The position numbers and the translations under genes were made by a program. Below are positions 1 through 14,119 of a DNA stretch of 64,000 bases, one piece after another. Location of the stretch: the NCBI GenBank assembly GCA_964006375.1, contig OZ023270.1:57816288-57880287 (forward strand), written 5' to 3'. The number at the start of each line of letters is the position of its first letter. Position 1 is the first letter of the stretch. Below the pieces are notes generated by a model. The model was given only the letters and a program-made list of their open reading frames with translations. It was not told where the DNA came from and searched no databases. This DNA comes from Tillus elongatus. Its lineage: Eukaryota; Arthropoda; Insecta; Coleoptera; Cleridae.

Positions 1-480
1 TATGTAGTAAGGTCTTTATCAAGGCAATATATCCACCAAATTTCAATAAAATAACTTTGTAATTTTCTGAGAAAAAAAATTTCGAAAGAAAACTCAAAAT
101 TTGAAAAACTTAAGTTTCTATAAACTTAGAAAGTTTAATTTTGATGTATAGTAGGGTCTTACCCAGGCCACATATCCAACAAATTTCTAACAAAAATGGT
201 TTTCTAAAACAAGTTTGTCGTTGCCTGTAAAGCTCATTGTGATATTTTTAAAATTTAGTACCCACGATGCTCTAATATAGGTGTTAGTGTGTATCAAAAC
301 TGAAGATTCTAGTTTAATGGAAAATTGAATTATCAACATTTTATATATTTTTGCTAAAATTCGCTACCATAACGCACTTGCTGCACGTAAACTCCTTTCA
401 ACATTTATTTACTATTACTGTATCCATACTTCTTGGAAAGGAAATAAATAAATATAAACAATACAACATTTTTAAATTAA
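1..480. repeat. Dispersed repeat family R, partial copy
   Basis: AT-rich non-coding sequence with the same wording as blocks at 17.3-17.7, 27.6-28.0 and 56.4-57.0 kb: runs such as 'ataactttgtaattttc', then 'tttcgaaagaaaa', then 'aagtttaattttg'. Around 355-397 it carries the recurrent R terminus, a variant of 'ccataacgcacttgctgcg'. No credible ORF. R is my working name for this window's repeat; I cannot assign a superfamily. The left end lies outside the window. Confidence 0.65.
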
Positions 481-590
481 AATTTTAATAATTTACACTC
501 TCCTTGTTGTCAGTTGGCAAAATAACAAAAAGCTATTAACAAAATCAAGGGAATTGCCAAATTTGGGTCCGATACATATACACGCACAAA

Positions 591-803
<213 letters not shown>

Positions 804-840
804 TTGGAATATTGCACTACACTGTAATCACTTTTAAATA

Positions 841-1009
841 TACATTATTTGTTTGCTGTACGTTTGTGATTTCTTATTGGTTTGCGCGGACTGCAGTTTC
901 GAACCGTCCCGGTCCATCAGAGTAGCGTGCTGATGATGAACCGGGACGGTTCGAAACTGCAGTCCGCGCAAACCAATAAGAAATCACAAACGTACAGCAA
1001 ACAAATAAA

Positions 1010-1010
<1 letters not shown>
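841..1010. mobile_element. Palindromic fold-back element (MITE-like)
   Basis: Two arms of about 70 bp (roughly 841-913 and 940-1010) are reverse complements with one mismatch seen near the outer end. They share 'accgtcccggt' at the inner boundary, a central 'gtttcgaaccg' segment and 'gtttgctgtacg' near the outside. The 26-nt spacer itself holds a short hairpin (catcag/ctgatg). Both outer ends run into TA dinucleotides and the right arm abuts a (TA)n array, so a TA target is plausible. No coding capacity. It could be a MITE or an inverted duplication created by a replication error. Confidence 0.7.

Positions 1011-1066
<56 letters not shown>
1011..1066. repeat. (TA)n array
   Basis: 56 bp of TA directly abutting the fold-back arm. 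Just beyond, about 1085-1130, is an R terminus ('ctctattagtg' followed by 'gaaaattcactaaaa'). From 1130 to 1684 I see no gene. Confidence 0.97.
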
Positions 1067-1069
<3 letters not shown>

Positions 1070-1684
1070 TTTTCAACTGAACGATATCTCTCTATTAGTG
1101 CATTTTCCTCATGAAAATTCACTAAAAAACACAGACATTAATCTTCAGAAGCGCCTTTTTACCCGTGTAGTTGAAGATACATACAATTGTATTTAAAACT
1201 GTATGTCTTCACATTTATACTACTATGAATTACACAGATACTGTTGCCTAGTTCCTTCGTGTTGGTTGCTTATGAAGAATGTAACTCTCAAAAACGGATA
1301 AAATAGAAACAAAATTGTAGGTGAGCTTTATACCACTATTTGGTGATTGAAATTCCGTCTCTTAACGAATACTCTCTAAATTATAATGCTCTCTGCTTAG
1401 TTTTATGAATGGACGGAATGCATATGAAATTCCCCTAGTAAATAAACATTGTGTTAATTTTTGGTTGTAGTTCAACTTGTTATACACTTTACTAAATATA
1501 TTCGCTATACATATTATGACACATTAACAAATTTTTTCACACAAACTACATAATTTATGTAAAAAATTTAATAAAGAAATAAATAGTTTTGCGTCCGTGG
1601 CATTATTTTAGAAAGTAGACAAATGCAAACGAATATGATATATTAAATAATCGTTTAAAATGATGCTATTCTTCTCCCCAAATT

Positions 1685-3679
<1,995 letters not shown>

Positions 3680-4454
3680 TTTATAGCAGATTTTTGTTTT
3701 AACACTGTTGTAGTTCTAAAGGAGTGTATGTCTGCGGGATAATGGTTGCGAGAAGTTAGAAATCGCTAAAATGTCTCTTATGAGAAAGTGGTAGATAGTT
3801 CAACACCATCTTTAAACCGAAGAGTAGAAAATCTTGATGAATTAAATCTGAATACACATCCAGCAATTAACACTTTTTGAAAAATTGTTCCCGATACAAT
3901 AAATCAAATCTTAAGTATAATAATTACCTTTGAGCAACAAACATCGTCACAATCAAGTACCTAAGCTACATCGATTATAATGTCGTTCAAGTTCATAGTC
4001 TATAATATTTATGGTAACATATGTATTTGTTCTAGTTATCGCCCTTAGTTATTGGTATAAAAAGTATTTTAATAGTAATTTGCGTAAAAGTGGTGATTGG
4101 AACGTCTTTTCTTGTTAGATTTTGACACCTTTCGTAAACTGCGATTAATTGAAACGTTAGTACATTTAGTTCGTTGTTGTAATTAAAGGTTCTAATTATA
4201 CACTATTATTCCGCGAACAGTAGTTTATCTTAGAATAACAATTTTAATGCATTAAGCCCCATTATCTTTACATACTCAGGACAATATATCATATAGTTTG
4301 GAGCAGGTACGTAAATGGGAACTCTTATAAAACATTATATTGAATAAAAAGTTCTCTGACTTAATATTTTGTAACATCTGAGAAATTAAAGAAGCTCCAG
4401 AACACCCTGCACATTATTTACCTGACTACCGCGGACTTATATCAAATAAAAAAG
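3680..4454. other. No recognised gene
   Basis: AT-rich unique-looking sequence. I see no long ORF, no inverted repeat and no match to other parts of the window. Confidence 0.6.
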
Positions 4455-4745
4455 TCTGTAGGCAGAAGTGCGTTATGGTAGTGAATTTCATTAAAAAAGT
4501 TTTTAATAGCAAATTAATATGTCTTTTTGTAATAAAAGCAGGCACCAAACTTGGTTACCAGCATAATCTATACAGTAGAAACAATAATGTACAATATTTC
4601 ATCAAAATACAATTATTGTTTGAAAAAGTACAAAAACTACTCCGATTTTCCTGGCCAACGAACCTTTTCAAGCTATTTGCCCACCTGCGAAGATATAACT
4701 TTGCATTAAAATTTTCAAACAAAAAAAAAACAAAGAAAATTTAGA
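4455..4745. repeat. Family R, terminal fragment
   Basis: Begins with the R terminus in reverse ('agtgcgttatggtagtgaat'). It continues with a block ('gcaggcacca', 'ggttaccag', 'acaataatgtac') also found at about 35800-35960 and, inverted, at 57660-57830 and 23040-23170. The 89-codon ORF inside is not coding: its wording is that of the repeat, with no protein signature. From 4745 to 5035 I see nothing recognisable. Confidence 0.7.
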
Positions 4746-5032
4746 ATTAATCAGTACATGGTTAATGGTATGCGATTATAAATGTAAATATATCCAAAAC
4801 TAAGGTCTGTATGAAAAACTTGAATCAGAGGGCAAGCCGTTCACTTCTAAAACACAAAATACAAACTCTTCGATTTGAAAAAAATTAGTTACTACGGCTT
4901 GAATTTTTCCAACTTCACTATACGGCATCTTAATTTTTTCGACTGACAATATACACGAAAACCTCTCTGAACGCCTCGATTTCATGGCACTCCAGACTTT
5001 TGGTAAAAGCACCGTATCAACATTTTTAATAT

Positions 5033-5035
<3 letters not shown>

Positions 5036-5122
<87 letters not shown>
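5036..5122. repeat. (TA)n array at the left end of the pogo-like element
   Basis: 87 bp of TA whose last TA is immediately followed by the GGGGAATG terminus of the transposon, consistent with a TA target site. Confidence 0.97.
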
Positions 5123-5125
<3 letters not shown>

Positions 5126-5131
5126 GAATGT

Positions 5132-5160
5132 GGGGCAAAGTGGACCCTCGGGGCAAAGCG
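5132..5160 (+). repeat. Subterminal 12-bp motif, left outer pair
   Basis: GGGGCAAAGTGG at 5132-5143 and GGGGCAAAGCG at 5150-5160. The first overlaps the TIR. Probably transposase-binding repeats; this is inference from copy number and position. Confidence 0.7.
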
Positions 5161-5487
5161 AACTTCTCCCACCACACATAAAAGAAAAATCCGCGCGCGA
5201 CCACAGTTAGCACGTCTTGAAACTCACGCCTAAACCGTATTGTTAGTATGCTTTCGACAGCAGCCGCGTCACAACCCTGCGCGTCCTTGAATGCCTAAGT
5301 TTTTCGTGATCTGTGATGCAATATTTAGTGTTTACAAAATAAGCGATAATAAGGTATGTTTTTGGAGTTTTTAAGTTGTTAATGTGTCTTTGAATTGTTG
5401 AATTTGTAGCTAGAAGTTATCATCAGTATTTTCGGTAGGCAGTTCCATTCTTTTTTTAACGGCTTTTTTGTTCTAAAATGGCCCTGC

Positions 5488-5541
5488 GGGGCAAAGCGGG
5501 TTTTTTCAGCGGGGCAAAGTGGTCAGTGGCCGCTTTGCCCC
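5488..5541 (+). repeat. Subterminal 12-bp motif cluster, left inner
   Basis: GGGGCAAAGCGG at 5488-5499, GGGGCAAAGTGG at 5511-5522 and an inverted copy CCGCTTTGCCCC at 5530-5541, just upstream of the transposase gene. Confidence 0.75.
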
Positions 5542-5722
5542 TATACCTCAAGATTATTTGTTAAAATTTTTGTGTAGCTTACTATAGTGTTGTGAAACCA
5601 GCATTTAGACACTCAGCATGACGTTTTCAGCTACATATTATGTTTTAACAATCTTTTGTACCAATTTTTATATTACTTATACCAGTTTTAAACTGCATAT
5701 TTTTGATTGTTTTAGTTTGAAA

Positions 5723-7768
5723 ATGGTACGGAGCTATAAACGAAAATCAAACCAACAATCTTGGTCCGAAGAGGCTATGGCAAGGGCTATAGATGACGTA
5801 AGAAACAAATCCATGCCTATTAAAAAAGCAGCTTTAACCCACCAGGTGCCTAGAACCACTTTAAGGCGCCATTTGAATAAGAAAACGACATGGAGCCAAA
5901 CGATGCAGCAAAAAAAAGTTGGGACGATTCACCACAACTTTTACAGCCGAACAAGAAACGGAATTAGCAAATCATATCCTAGAAATGGAAAGTCGACTTT
6001 TTGGACTTGGGACCACCGATCTGAGAAGGCTGGCGTTCGAGTATGCGGAGAGAAACAATGTTCCTAATACATTTAACAGAGAAAAAGGTTTAGCTGGGCG
6101 CGATTGGATTTATAATTTTTTAAAGAGGCGCAAAAATATTTCTTTGAGGTTGCCAGAACCCACATCACAGGCAAGAGCTACAGCGTTCAACAAAGACAAT
6201 GTTTCAAAATTTTTTGCGCTTCTAGGAAAAATGTTGGAAAAACACAGTTTCTCACCAAGTCGGATATTTAATTGTGATGAAGCAGAACTACTGACAGTAC
6301 CAAACAAACCATCAAAAATATATTCTTTAAAAGGGAAGAAACAAGTTGGAGCACTGTCGTCAGCGGAGAGAGGGACCCTTTCTACATTGGAAGTTTCTTT
6401 TAATGCTGCGGGCTTTTATGTTCCCCCTTTAGTAATTTTTCCGAGAGTGCGAAGATCTCCTCTTCTTGAAAAAGGCTTGCCTCCAGATTCAATTGCTGCA
6501 TATCATCAATCAGGATGGATGCAATCTGAAATATTTTCAGGTGTCTGGTTCAAACATTTTTTAAAGTATGCTAAACCCACCAAAGAAGATCCGGTCCTAT
6601 TGGTATTAGACGGGCATGCAACCCATACCAAAAATTTGGAATTTGTGGAAATGGCGCGAGCCAACAATGTGCATGTTATAGTTCTACCCCCACATACATC
6701 TCATCGACTGCAGCCGCTCGACGTGACTTTTATGCGACCTCTTATGACATATTACGAACAGGAGGTAAAAAAGTGGCTGGTGAATAATGCAGGAAAACTG
6801 ATAACCATTTACGAAGCAGGTGATCTTTTTGGCAAGTCATTCCAAAGAGCTACTACTACAGAAACGGCTTTGAATGGGTTTAGAGCCACTGGAATCTATC
6901 CCTATAACCCGAACATATTTCCAGAATATTTATTCAAACCCTCGGAGACCACAGATAAACCTGCACCCCAGAATGAAGAAACTCAACTTCAGAACGAAAT
7001 GGCACAATCTCGGAACGAAGAGATAACATGTCACAACGAAGAAGTTGAGGCTGAGAGTACACAAAAGCGTTCTGCATCACCTCAACCAGGTCCAAGCACT
7101 AGATCATCTCCACCATCTACTCCAGTTGAGACAGTAAAAAAAGCGTCGGCAAAGATAACTGCGAAAACCTGAAACAGCTTTATTTTTCTCCAGAGGATAT
7201 TCTTCCACTTCCAAAGGCTGGACAACGTGAACAAAAGAGATCAGTGAAAAGAGGAAGAACAATGATACTAACAGCAACTCCCAATTATGAAGAACTCAAA
7301 TCTGCAAAAGTTGTTCAACCAAAGAAAGCTAACACCGTTAAAAAACAAATAGCCAAACAACTACGAAAGAAGATAGTTACTGAAAATGACTCCTCATCTG
7401 AGAGTTCCGCTGATGTGGAATATACTGAATCGGGCAATTCAGACAGTGATATTGAATATTATCCAAAAACATCTAGATTTAAGATAGAAAAAATAAACAT
7501 TCGAGATCTGAATATAAACGAATTTATTTTGACGGAATTGGTTTCAGATAAACAAACCAAAAAACAATTTTTAGCTCAAATTATAAACATAGAAGAAAAT
7601 TCTGCTCAGGCTAAAAAAATACAAGTGAAATTCCTACGACAGTATAGACAGAGTAAAAATGTTTTTATATTTCCAGACGTAGACGATATTAGTGATATCT
7701 TTGAGTGTGAAGTAGTGGGAAGAGTTCATATTACAAATCTGAGGCATGGGAAAATGCAGATTATATGA
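5723..7768 (+). pseudogene. pogo/Tigger-like transposase, two frameshifts
   Basis: DDE transposase that would excise and insert the element at TA. It starts at MVRSYKRKSN with a pipsqueak-type HTH ('A...V....MPIKKAA....VPRTTLRRHL'). A run of eight A's near 5910 breaks the frame. The next frame runs 5919-7172 with a CENP-B-like HTH ('GLAGRDWIYNFLKRR') and the DDE core: 'FNCDEAEL', 'VLDGHATHT' and 'SHRLQPLDV'. There are 36 residues between the second and third Asp, inside the Tigger DD29-36D range. A second frameshift near 7150 separates a tail beginning 'LYFSPEDILPLPKAG', the usual C-terminal wording of this family. The tail is acidic and Ser-rich, then basic, and ends at 7768. Without the frameshifts the protein would be about 680 residues. 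Confidence 0.9.
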
Positions 7769-7888
7769 ATATGGGTTTTTATTTTGGTATTTAAAAAAGT
7801 ATTAAAGCATTTGTGTTTGTGTTATGTTCTTTAATAGTTTATCATTTTAGAAATAAAGTTTATGTCGTATCGTTCTTTAAATATTATA

Positions 7889-8085
<197 letters not shown>

Positions 8086-8284
8086 CATGTAGGAAAAAGT
8101 TTGTTTGTTTCATATATTTTCTTATTCTATGATTTTAAGAATAAAGTTTTGGTTGTATTGTTCTTTAAATAATGTCTCATGTTTATTCCCCCTATTTGAG
8201 TTTCTACCGTTGACATGGAATTAAAACTTTAAATTAAATTATACATGTGTTTTTTAAGTTATCACCAGTTTAGCCTCCTTATGT

Positions 8285-8336
8285 CCACTTTGCCCCATTC
8301 GTCGGTCCACTTTGCCCCACATATGGGGCAAAGTGG
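8285..8336. repeat. Subterminal 12-bp motif cluster, right
   Basis: CCACTTTGCCCC at 8285-8296 and 8307-8318, then GGGGCAAAGTGG inverted at 8325-8336; a diverged copy CCGCTCTGCCCC is at 8505-8516 in the right TIR. They mirror the left clusters. Confidence 0.75.
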
Positions 8337-8634
8337 GCACTTTTGACTTAAAAATAAAACCTGATATGAAATAGGTTTACAGTAACAGCAAAAATAAAAG
8401 GTAATTAAACTAGATAGATAAGGTGGGCCTTAATTAAAAGGTGCAACTTTTGGAGAAAAATGTTGAAAAAATGAAATATGATAATGTTTATAAGCTTAGG
8501 GGGGCCGCTCTGCCCCACATTCCCCTATATATGAAGGTTTAGCTAAATGGTTCAATTTCCCCCAAATAAGTAACTTCTATTTTAGAATTTTGATTTCAGA
8601 ATACAAATTATTTGTTTCCCTAATTTTTTATTTA

Positions 8635-9262
8635 TACCAAGTGTTTTAGAAGCATCTCACAGAATAATGGGGAAAATCTAATTGAGCTGGTACAGAAAAT
8701 AGGAGAATTTACAAATTATCCAGTAGAACGTAGTCATATTGACACTGTATACCGGTTACGTACAAGAATCCCAGAGAAACATAAAACTGTTGTGGTCAGA
8801 TTGAATTCACGATACATTAGAGATAATTTTCCCGCAGATTGGAAAATTGGGAGAACTTCTTTGGGAGATGCTAGGCGTTCTGGTGTGAATATTCAGGGGG
8901 TTGGCGAGTCACTTTATATAAGCTAACATCTGACACCTTCGAATAAGCTACCAAGTGTTTTAGAAGCATCTCACAGAATAATGGGGAAAATCTAATTGAG
9001 CTGGTACAGAAAATAGGAGAATTTACAAATTATCCAGTAGAACGTAGTCATATTGACACTGTATACCGGTTACGTACAAGAATCCCAGAGAAACATAAAA
9101 CTGTTGTGGTCAGATTGAATTCACGATACATTAGAGATAATTTTCTCGCAGATTGGAAAATTGGGAGAACTTCTTTGGGAGATGCTAGGCGTTCTGGTGT
9201 GAATATTCAGGGGGTTGGCGAGTCACTTTATATAAGCTAACATCTGACACCTTCGAATAAGC
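8635..9262 (+). pseudogene. LINE ORF1 fragment, 314-bp tandem duplication
   Basis: Two head-to-tail copies of 314 bp (8635-8948 and 8949-9262) differ at one base that I noticed (cccgcag versus ctcgcag), so the duplication is recent. Each encodes a short piece with 'NLIELVQKIGE', 'IDTVYRLRTRIPEKHKTVVV', 'DNF.ADWK' and, after a stop, 'HLTPSNKL'. This is the baculovirus-FP-like C-terminal domain of insect LINE ORF1 (gag-like, RNA-binding) proteins. There is no complete ORF and no start. Which LINE it came from is not clear. Confidence 0.75.
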
Positions 9263-9322
9263 TACCAGTTTCTTTTGGTAAAAAACGGCCAAATATTTAT
9301 GCGAAAGAAAAGCGGTGTCGAG

Positions 9323-9402
<80 letters not shown>

Positions 9403-9507
9403 CTCGACACCGCTTTTCTTTCGCATAAATATTTGGCCGTTTTTTACCAAAAGAAACTGGTAGCTTATTCGAAGGTGTCAGATGTTAGCTTATATAAAGT
9501 GACTCGC

Positions 9508-9511
<4 letters not shown>
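9214..9511. repeat. Perfect palindrome with (TA)n core
   Basis: Arms 9214-9324 and 9401-9511 are exact reverse complements (111 bp each as read), centred on a 76-bp TA array. The left arm includes the end of the second LINE ORF1 duplicate. The same small ORF therefore reads on both strands. This looks like fold-back copying at the TA hairpin, or an assembly or sequencing inversion artefact. Confidence 0.9.
9325..9400. repeat. (TA)n core of the palindrome
   Basis: 76 bp of TA, itself self-complementary, at the exact centre of the palindrome. Confidence 0.97.

Positions 9512-9512
<1 letters not shown>

Positions 9513-9600
<88 letters not shown>
9513..9600. repeat. (TA)n array
   Basis: 88 bp of TA beginning two bases after the right arm of the palindrome ends. 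From 9600 to about 9760 I see no gene. Confidence 0.97.
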
Positions 9601-9604
<4 letters not shown>

Positions 9605-9764
9605 TTATATATATTCGAGGTTGGGATGTTTTTGACAACCTGTAAGTTTTTAGTTTATTTTTGATACTTTACATTTGCTTATTTTTCTTAATAATTGAAA
9701 TGACTCTTACTGTTTTTTTAATCAAAACGCCTGCGGTTTAAGAACTAAACTTTTAACCTTTATA

Positions 9765-11097
9765 GTTAATTTGACTGCTAGAAGGACTGTTGGACGGTGA
9801 ATTAATAAACGGGAATGACTACACTGTGTATCGTAGAGATCGCGCATCTTCAGCCACAGAAAAATCTGGAGAAGGCGGCGTCTTAATCATGGGGAAAATA
9901 AGTTTAATTATGTTACTAATGTAAACCATAGAATACTTGATTTTGTTCTGTGTAATGAAGAGATTGTTGAGAGCTTATTACACTGTTGTTGTCCTCTCGT
10001 AGATAAGGACGTTTACCACCCATCTGTTGAATTCGAGCTCTGTATGGAATTTATACATTGTTTAAAAAGGCCTGATAATAGCTCTTTTAATTTAAGCAAA
10101 TTACCCTATGATAAATCATTGGCGTGCCATGTTGGAGGGTGTGGAGGTTGATCGTATGGTTGAAAAGGTTTACTCTGTTATCTTTGATTGCATCAAATAT
10201 CATGTCCCAATGATGCGAATAAGAAAATAATATCCTCCATATTTTTCTCCATTAACAATTAAGAGTATCAAAGAAAAGGTAAGTGTCACAAAAAGTGGAA
10301 ACTTTATAAAAACACGGCCGATTATATTCCTTTAAATTGTTTCGGGCTCGTTGCAAGCGGCAAATTTCTAATGATCACGACCACTATATTAGACTGACCG
10401 AGAACTCAACTGTTTCTGACTCCAGCCGTTTTTGGCGTTATATCTCATTAAAGAATATAAATCAAGACATACCTTTCACAATGACATTAGATGATGTTTC
10501 GGCTTTATTGGGAGGGGGTGCTTGCGATCTTTTTGCGCACGTTTTTAGAAGCGTTTATGAAAATGGAGATGACGCACCGTATACGGAGGATACAAATGTA
10601 GGTATTGATTCGCGATCTATATCCAGCATTTATATTACTGCAGATGAGATACTGGATTATTTGGCAAGGCTTGATGATAAAAAGGGTGCTGGACCTGACA
10701 GATTGTCGCCATATTTTGTGAAGAGATGTGGCTATTCCCTGTTAGAACCCCTGATGTCGACTTTTAACAGCCCTCTGCATTCTGGAATTTATCCTTTAAA
10801 ATGGAAGACTGCCACGGGTATTCCTATACATAAGGGTGGTCCTAGAAAATGTATTAAGAATTATCGCCTGCTCAGTATCTTAGATGTATTTGAAAAATTG
10901 TTTAAATCCCTAGTATATATAAAGCTTTTTGAATTCGTCAAACATAAAATTATTCCAGAGCAACATGGTTTTTATAGAGGCAGGTCGGTCGACACCAACT
11001 TAACTTCATATTCAGGATTTCTATTAAAATCTTTAGACACAGAAAAGCAGGTGGATGCTTTGCACACCGATTTTTCCAAGGCCTTTGATAAAATTTA
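9765..11097 (+). pseudogene. LINE A (Jockey-like) ORF2, 5' part: endonuclease and RT fingers
   Basis: Non-LTR retrotransposon polyprotein. Around 9780-9900 it shows the endonuclease wording 'LLDGELINGNDYTVYRRDR' and 'GEGGVLIM'; 'HRILDFVLCNEEI' follows near 9930. The open frame 10337-11095 holds the linker and RT fingers/palm: 'KKGAGPDRLSPYFVK', 'KNYRLLSILDVFEKLF', 'QHGFYRGRS', 'DFSKAFDKI'. Frameshifts and a stop separate the endonuclease from the RT. The frame is cut just after the first RT Asp motif by the minus-strand LINE B. It resumes after 14120 with the next RT motif, so the two parts are one element. Confidence 0.85.
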
Positions 11098-11200
11098 ATT
11101 TAACTTATACGGGGAAACCCCACTAAGTGCTATAATACAAGTAAAAGCACAAAAAAAAATAAAATATGCACACATAAATCTACAAAGAATCACTACACAG

Positions 11201-12479
11201 TCAGTTCAGCAGTCCACTGCGACAACAGACGCAACCATATGCCTTCTGAAAGCAGACTGTAACACAAGAGATGTCAAAATTGTCCACCTTAGTGATCTCA
11301 TTCATAATACGTAGATATCTATCGATAGGTGAATTAAGTCCATAATTAGTGCGGTGGAATGGAACAAAAAACCAGTTATATGAACTTAACACTCTGTTAG
11401 GTACATTCAGGCCGATCATACCAAGAATCTCATTGGAGTCCACAAAACCATTCACAATTTTAAATATAAAACAGAGTCCGGCCACTGCTCTGCGGGCTTC
11501 AAGAGAGCTCAGCGTTAACAAACATTGTATCTCCCCATAGTCATGATCAGGTATGGAATAACCAAGTCTATAAGAGCAGTGCCGCAGAAAGGCATGCTGC
11601 ACACTTTCAACAGCCCCCTAGCTGGCATAATAAGGGGACCACACTATCGATGCATACTCAAGTACACTTCTGACAATAGAACAGTAAACACATCTGACGG
11701 TATCCAATGAAAAAAGTCTACAGTTTCTCACAACAAAGCCCAAAAGCTTAGAGGCTTTCATGGTAATATTCTTTATGTGATGTATAACAGTCATCTGTTC
11801 ATCCACTGTAACACCAAGATCCTTGATCTGGTTAACATAGGACAAAAGCTCACCGTTTACCGAATATGAAGTCCCGAACTTCCTCCCTCCTCTGAAAAAG
11901 CTGATATGAGAGCATTTGCTGATGTTAACATTTAACTTGTTGTCAAAGGACCATAAAGAGATATGCTCTAAATCATCCTGTAACTCCTGCTGATCCTGAA
12001 GTCTTATCACCTTAAGCAGCTTCATATCATCGGCAAACAGCAGACACTCACTACCAGCAAAGATATGGACCACATCGTTAATAAAAATATTGACTAAAAG
12101 TGGTGAACAGTGACCTCCCTGCGGGACACCAGATGTCATGTGAACAATATCTGAATAAAATCCAGTAACTCTGACTCTATGAGTTCTACCAGTCAGAAAA
12201 CTCTCAAACAATCATTGAAGCCAAGCCAGTGTAATTTAGATAGCAAGAGTGAATGATCGACTGTATCAAAGGCCCTGCTGAAGTCAGTATATATGGCATC
12301 AACCTGCTTGCCAGACTCCAAGGAATCCAGTACCGCTGACTGAAGAATAACCAGGTTAGTAACTGTGGACCTGTTAGCACAAAAACCATGCTGCTGTGGC
12401 ACCAAAAGACCCTTACACGAAGGGCAGAAATCCTTGCATAAATGTCAGAAATAGATATTTCGGAACAGCTTACATACAT
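11201..12479 (-). pseudogene. LINE B reverse transcriptase, frameshifted
   Basis: RT region in several frames. 12405-12193 has 'QQHGFCANRSTVTNL' and 'DAIYTDFSRAFDTVDHSLL' (first catalytic Asp). 12211-11618 has 'SGVPQGGHCSPLLVNIFIND' and the 'LLFADDMKL' catalytic pair, then 'WSFDNKLNVNISKC', 'IKDLGVTVD' and 'SVLEYASIVWSP' of the thumb. 11602-11201 is the C-terminal part ('HDYGEIQCLLTLSSLEARRA') ending in a stop. One frameshift falls near 12200, and an in-frame stop lies between 11618 and 11602. The catalytic residues survive, but the chain is broken. Confidence 0.88.
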
Positions 12480-13099
12480 ACTGGAGCGATTACTACTGCC
12501 AGATGCCAGTGGCGAAGCCGTCGCAGCTGCAACAGCGTTCTATGTATACACAAAGGAGAAGAAACTACCAAATAAGTTCGCAATCTCCTGTGCAGTGTCA
12601 CCAACCAAATCACCACAGTGCATTGTGAAAGGAATGCCAAAGGATGATCGTTTTTCATATATAAATCTCCAGAATGACTTGGGATCGTTCCTAAATTCAG
12701 AGTCTTTATCTCGGATGTACTGTGATTAACACACATTTGATAAAGCCTTGCACCGAGATCAAAGTCCTGCAAACTCTAAATAGCTAGTATCAGTTCTATC
12801 TTGCACATATTTTGCATGAGCCTTTTTCTTTAGAATTGTTTGATTTTTGGATCTCTTCACTGGCACGAACTGACTAATGCCAGGTTTACAACTTCATAGA
12901 ATCTGCCAGTTGCAGCATTCACGTCCAATCCCGAGAATAAGAGTTCCCAGTTAACTGAGGCAAGATAGTAGTTCAGACCATCGTAATCGACACCACGAAA
13001 GTCATGATAGTACTCCTCACTGTGAAGTGTGTTAAACGATATGTTTTGCAATTGTATGGAACATTCATAGCTTCTGTGATGGGTGCAGTCTCCACCAAT

Positions 13100-13663
13100 G
13101 AATTCGCTGAACTAGCAAACATCAAACCCAAGAAAACATTCCACCATTTGGCAACTGGTTGATCTGGGACAGTTTAAGGCAACCAAATGACACTGCATCA
13201 TAAATGGCTGCAGATGAGACAGGACAGTCAACCAGTACGCCATGCCTATCATTAGACCAAAGAGCTTCGGGTAAATTGTAATCTCCAAAAAGGTACACTT
13301 CATGTTGTGGATATCTCTGAATAACATATTTAGTAGTCTTACAGTGCGTAATATATAGATCAGATGATGAAGCAGGCGGATATAAACACCCCCAATGATG
13401 AGTTTTGTAGAACCAAGGTGACACCTCACAAACAATTGCCCCACTTTCCGAGTATCTAACTTCACCGTGGAAGATTTAATGTAATATCTAATAAATACAA
13501 GGACTCCCCCGACCCTCACCTTGTGACTCGTATAACTGGATCTGTCACATCTAAAAATGTTGCAAGGACCGCACTGCAGTTCACTATCAGAAAAATCCTC
13601 ACTAAGTCCACTCTCAACCAAGATAATAATGTCATTACAGGAACAACCCACAGCCCTGCACAA
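13100..13663 (-). pseudogene. LINE B endonuclease domain, frameshifted
   Basis: Apurinic-endonuclease-like domain expected upstream of RT in Jockey-type LINEs. Readable pieces include 'ESGLSEDFSDSELQ', 'FRCDRSS', 'VRVGGVLVFIR' in one frame. In the overlapping frame 13424-13122, 'WGCLYPPASSSDLY' and 'YLFGDYNLPEALW' include the GD.N-type motif. The frameshift lies near 13400. From 13100 to 12480 only the decayed linker is visible. Confidence 0.75.
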
Positions 13664-13710
13664 TTCCGGAATTTTGGTTCTCAGTCCACTAACGTTTTGG
13701 TAGTATACAC

Positions 13711-14097
13711 TTAATGGGGACGCCGATCGTTTCTTCGCCCACTCAGAACCTTTGGAACACCAGAAATATACTTCATTGTCAGATTAGCCTCGCCCTTTTT
13801 CTGTCTATCCATGAGTTCTCTTTTCGCTAGCTTATATGCATCTTGCTGCATCCTTGTCTGATCGTGTGAGATGGAGTGGGGCGTCCCACGTAATTTATTT
13901 TTATTCCTAATAGCCTTAGCAACAAGCTCAGGATTTTCACACACATTCTTAACCAGTCGTGGTTTTCTCCCGGATGCAGTCTTCCCGACTCTGAGGACTT
14001 TGACAATCTTGGCCTTGTCATCCCCCAAACCAAGAGTATCAAAAATACCATTAATCATATCATTTTGCTGAGAAGGCTGGAGGGGATCGGTGTGCAT
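13711..14097 (-). pseudogene. LINE B ORF1 C-terminal part
   Basis: 128 codons with 'VLRVGKTASGRKPRLVKNV', 'NKNKLRGT', 'DQTRMQQDAYKLAKREL', 'DRQKKGEANLTMKYISGVP'. This resembles the C-terminal part of ORF1 proteins in arthropod Jockey-type LINEs ('...R...GE.NLTI..V.G.P'). The first in-frame Met is used as the start. The true ORF1 began further 5' and is truncated at the LINE A junction. Confidence 0.7.
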
Positions 14098-14119
14098 GGA
14101 GTTCTCCTGCCTTGGGGCA

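Larger units (their letters stand above)
11098..14112 (-). mobile_element. LINE B (Jockey-like), inserted in LINE A
   Basis: Minus-strand non-LTR element whose 5' side is near 14112 and 3' side near 11098. It contains the end of ORF1 (14097-13711), an endonuclease region (about 13663-13100) and RT (12479-11201). Both sides are bounded by parts of LINE A, so it is a nested insertion and the younger of the two. A short block of LINE A between its RT motifs appears lost at the site. I cannot confirm a target duplication. Confidence 0.8.

Noticed and set aside
4475..4744. 89-codon plus-strand ORF
   Set aside because: Lies wholly in family R, whose other copies are not open in this frame.
9262..9463. 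Identical 62-residue ORFs on both strands
   Set aside because: A by-product of the perfect palindrome; no independent coding evidence.
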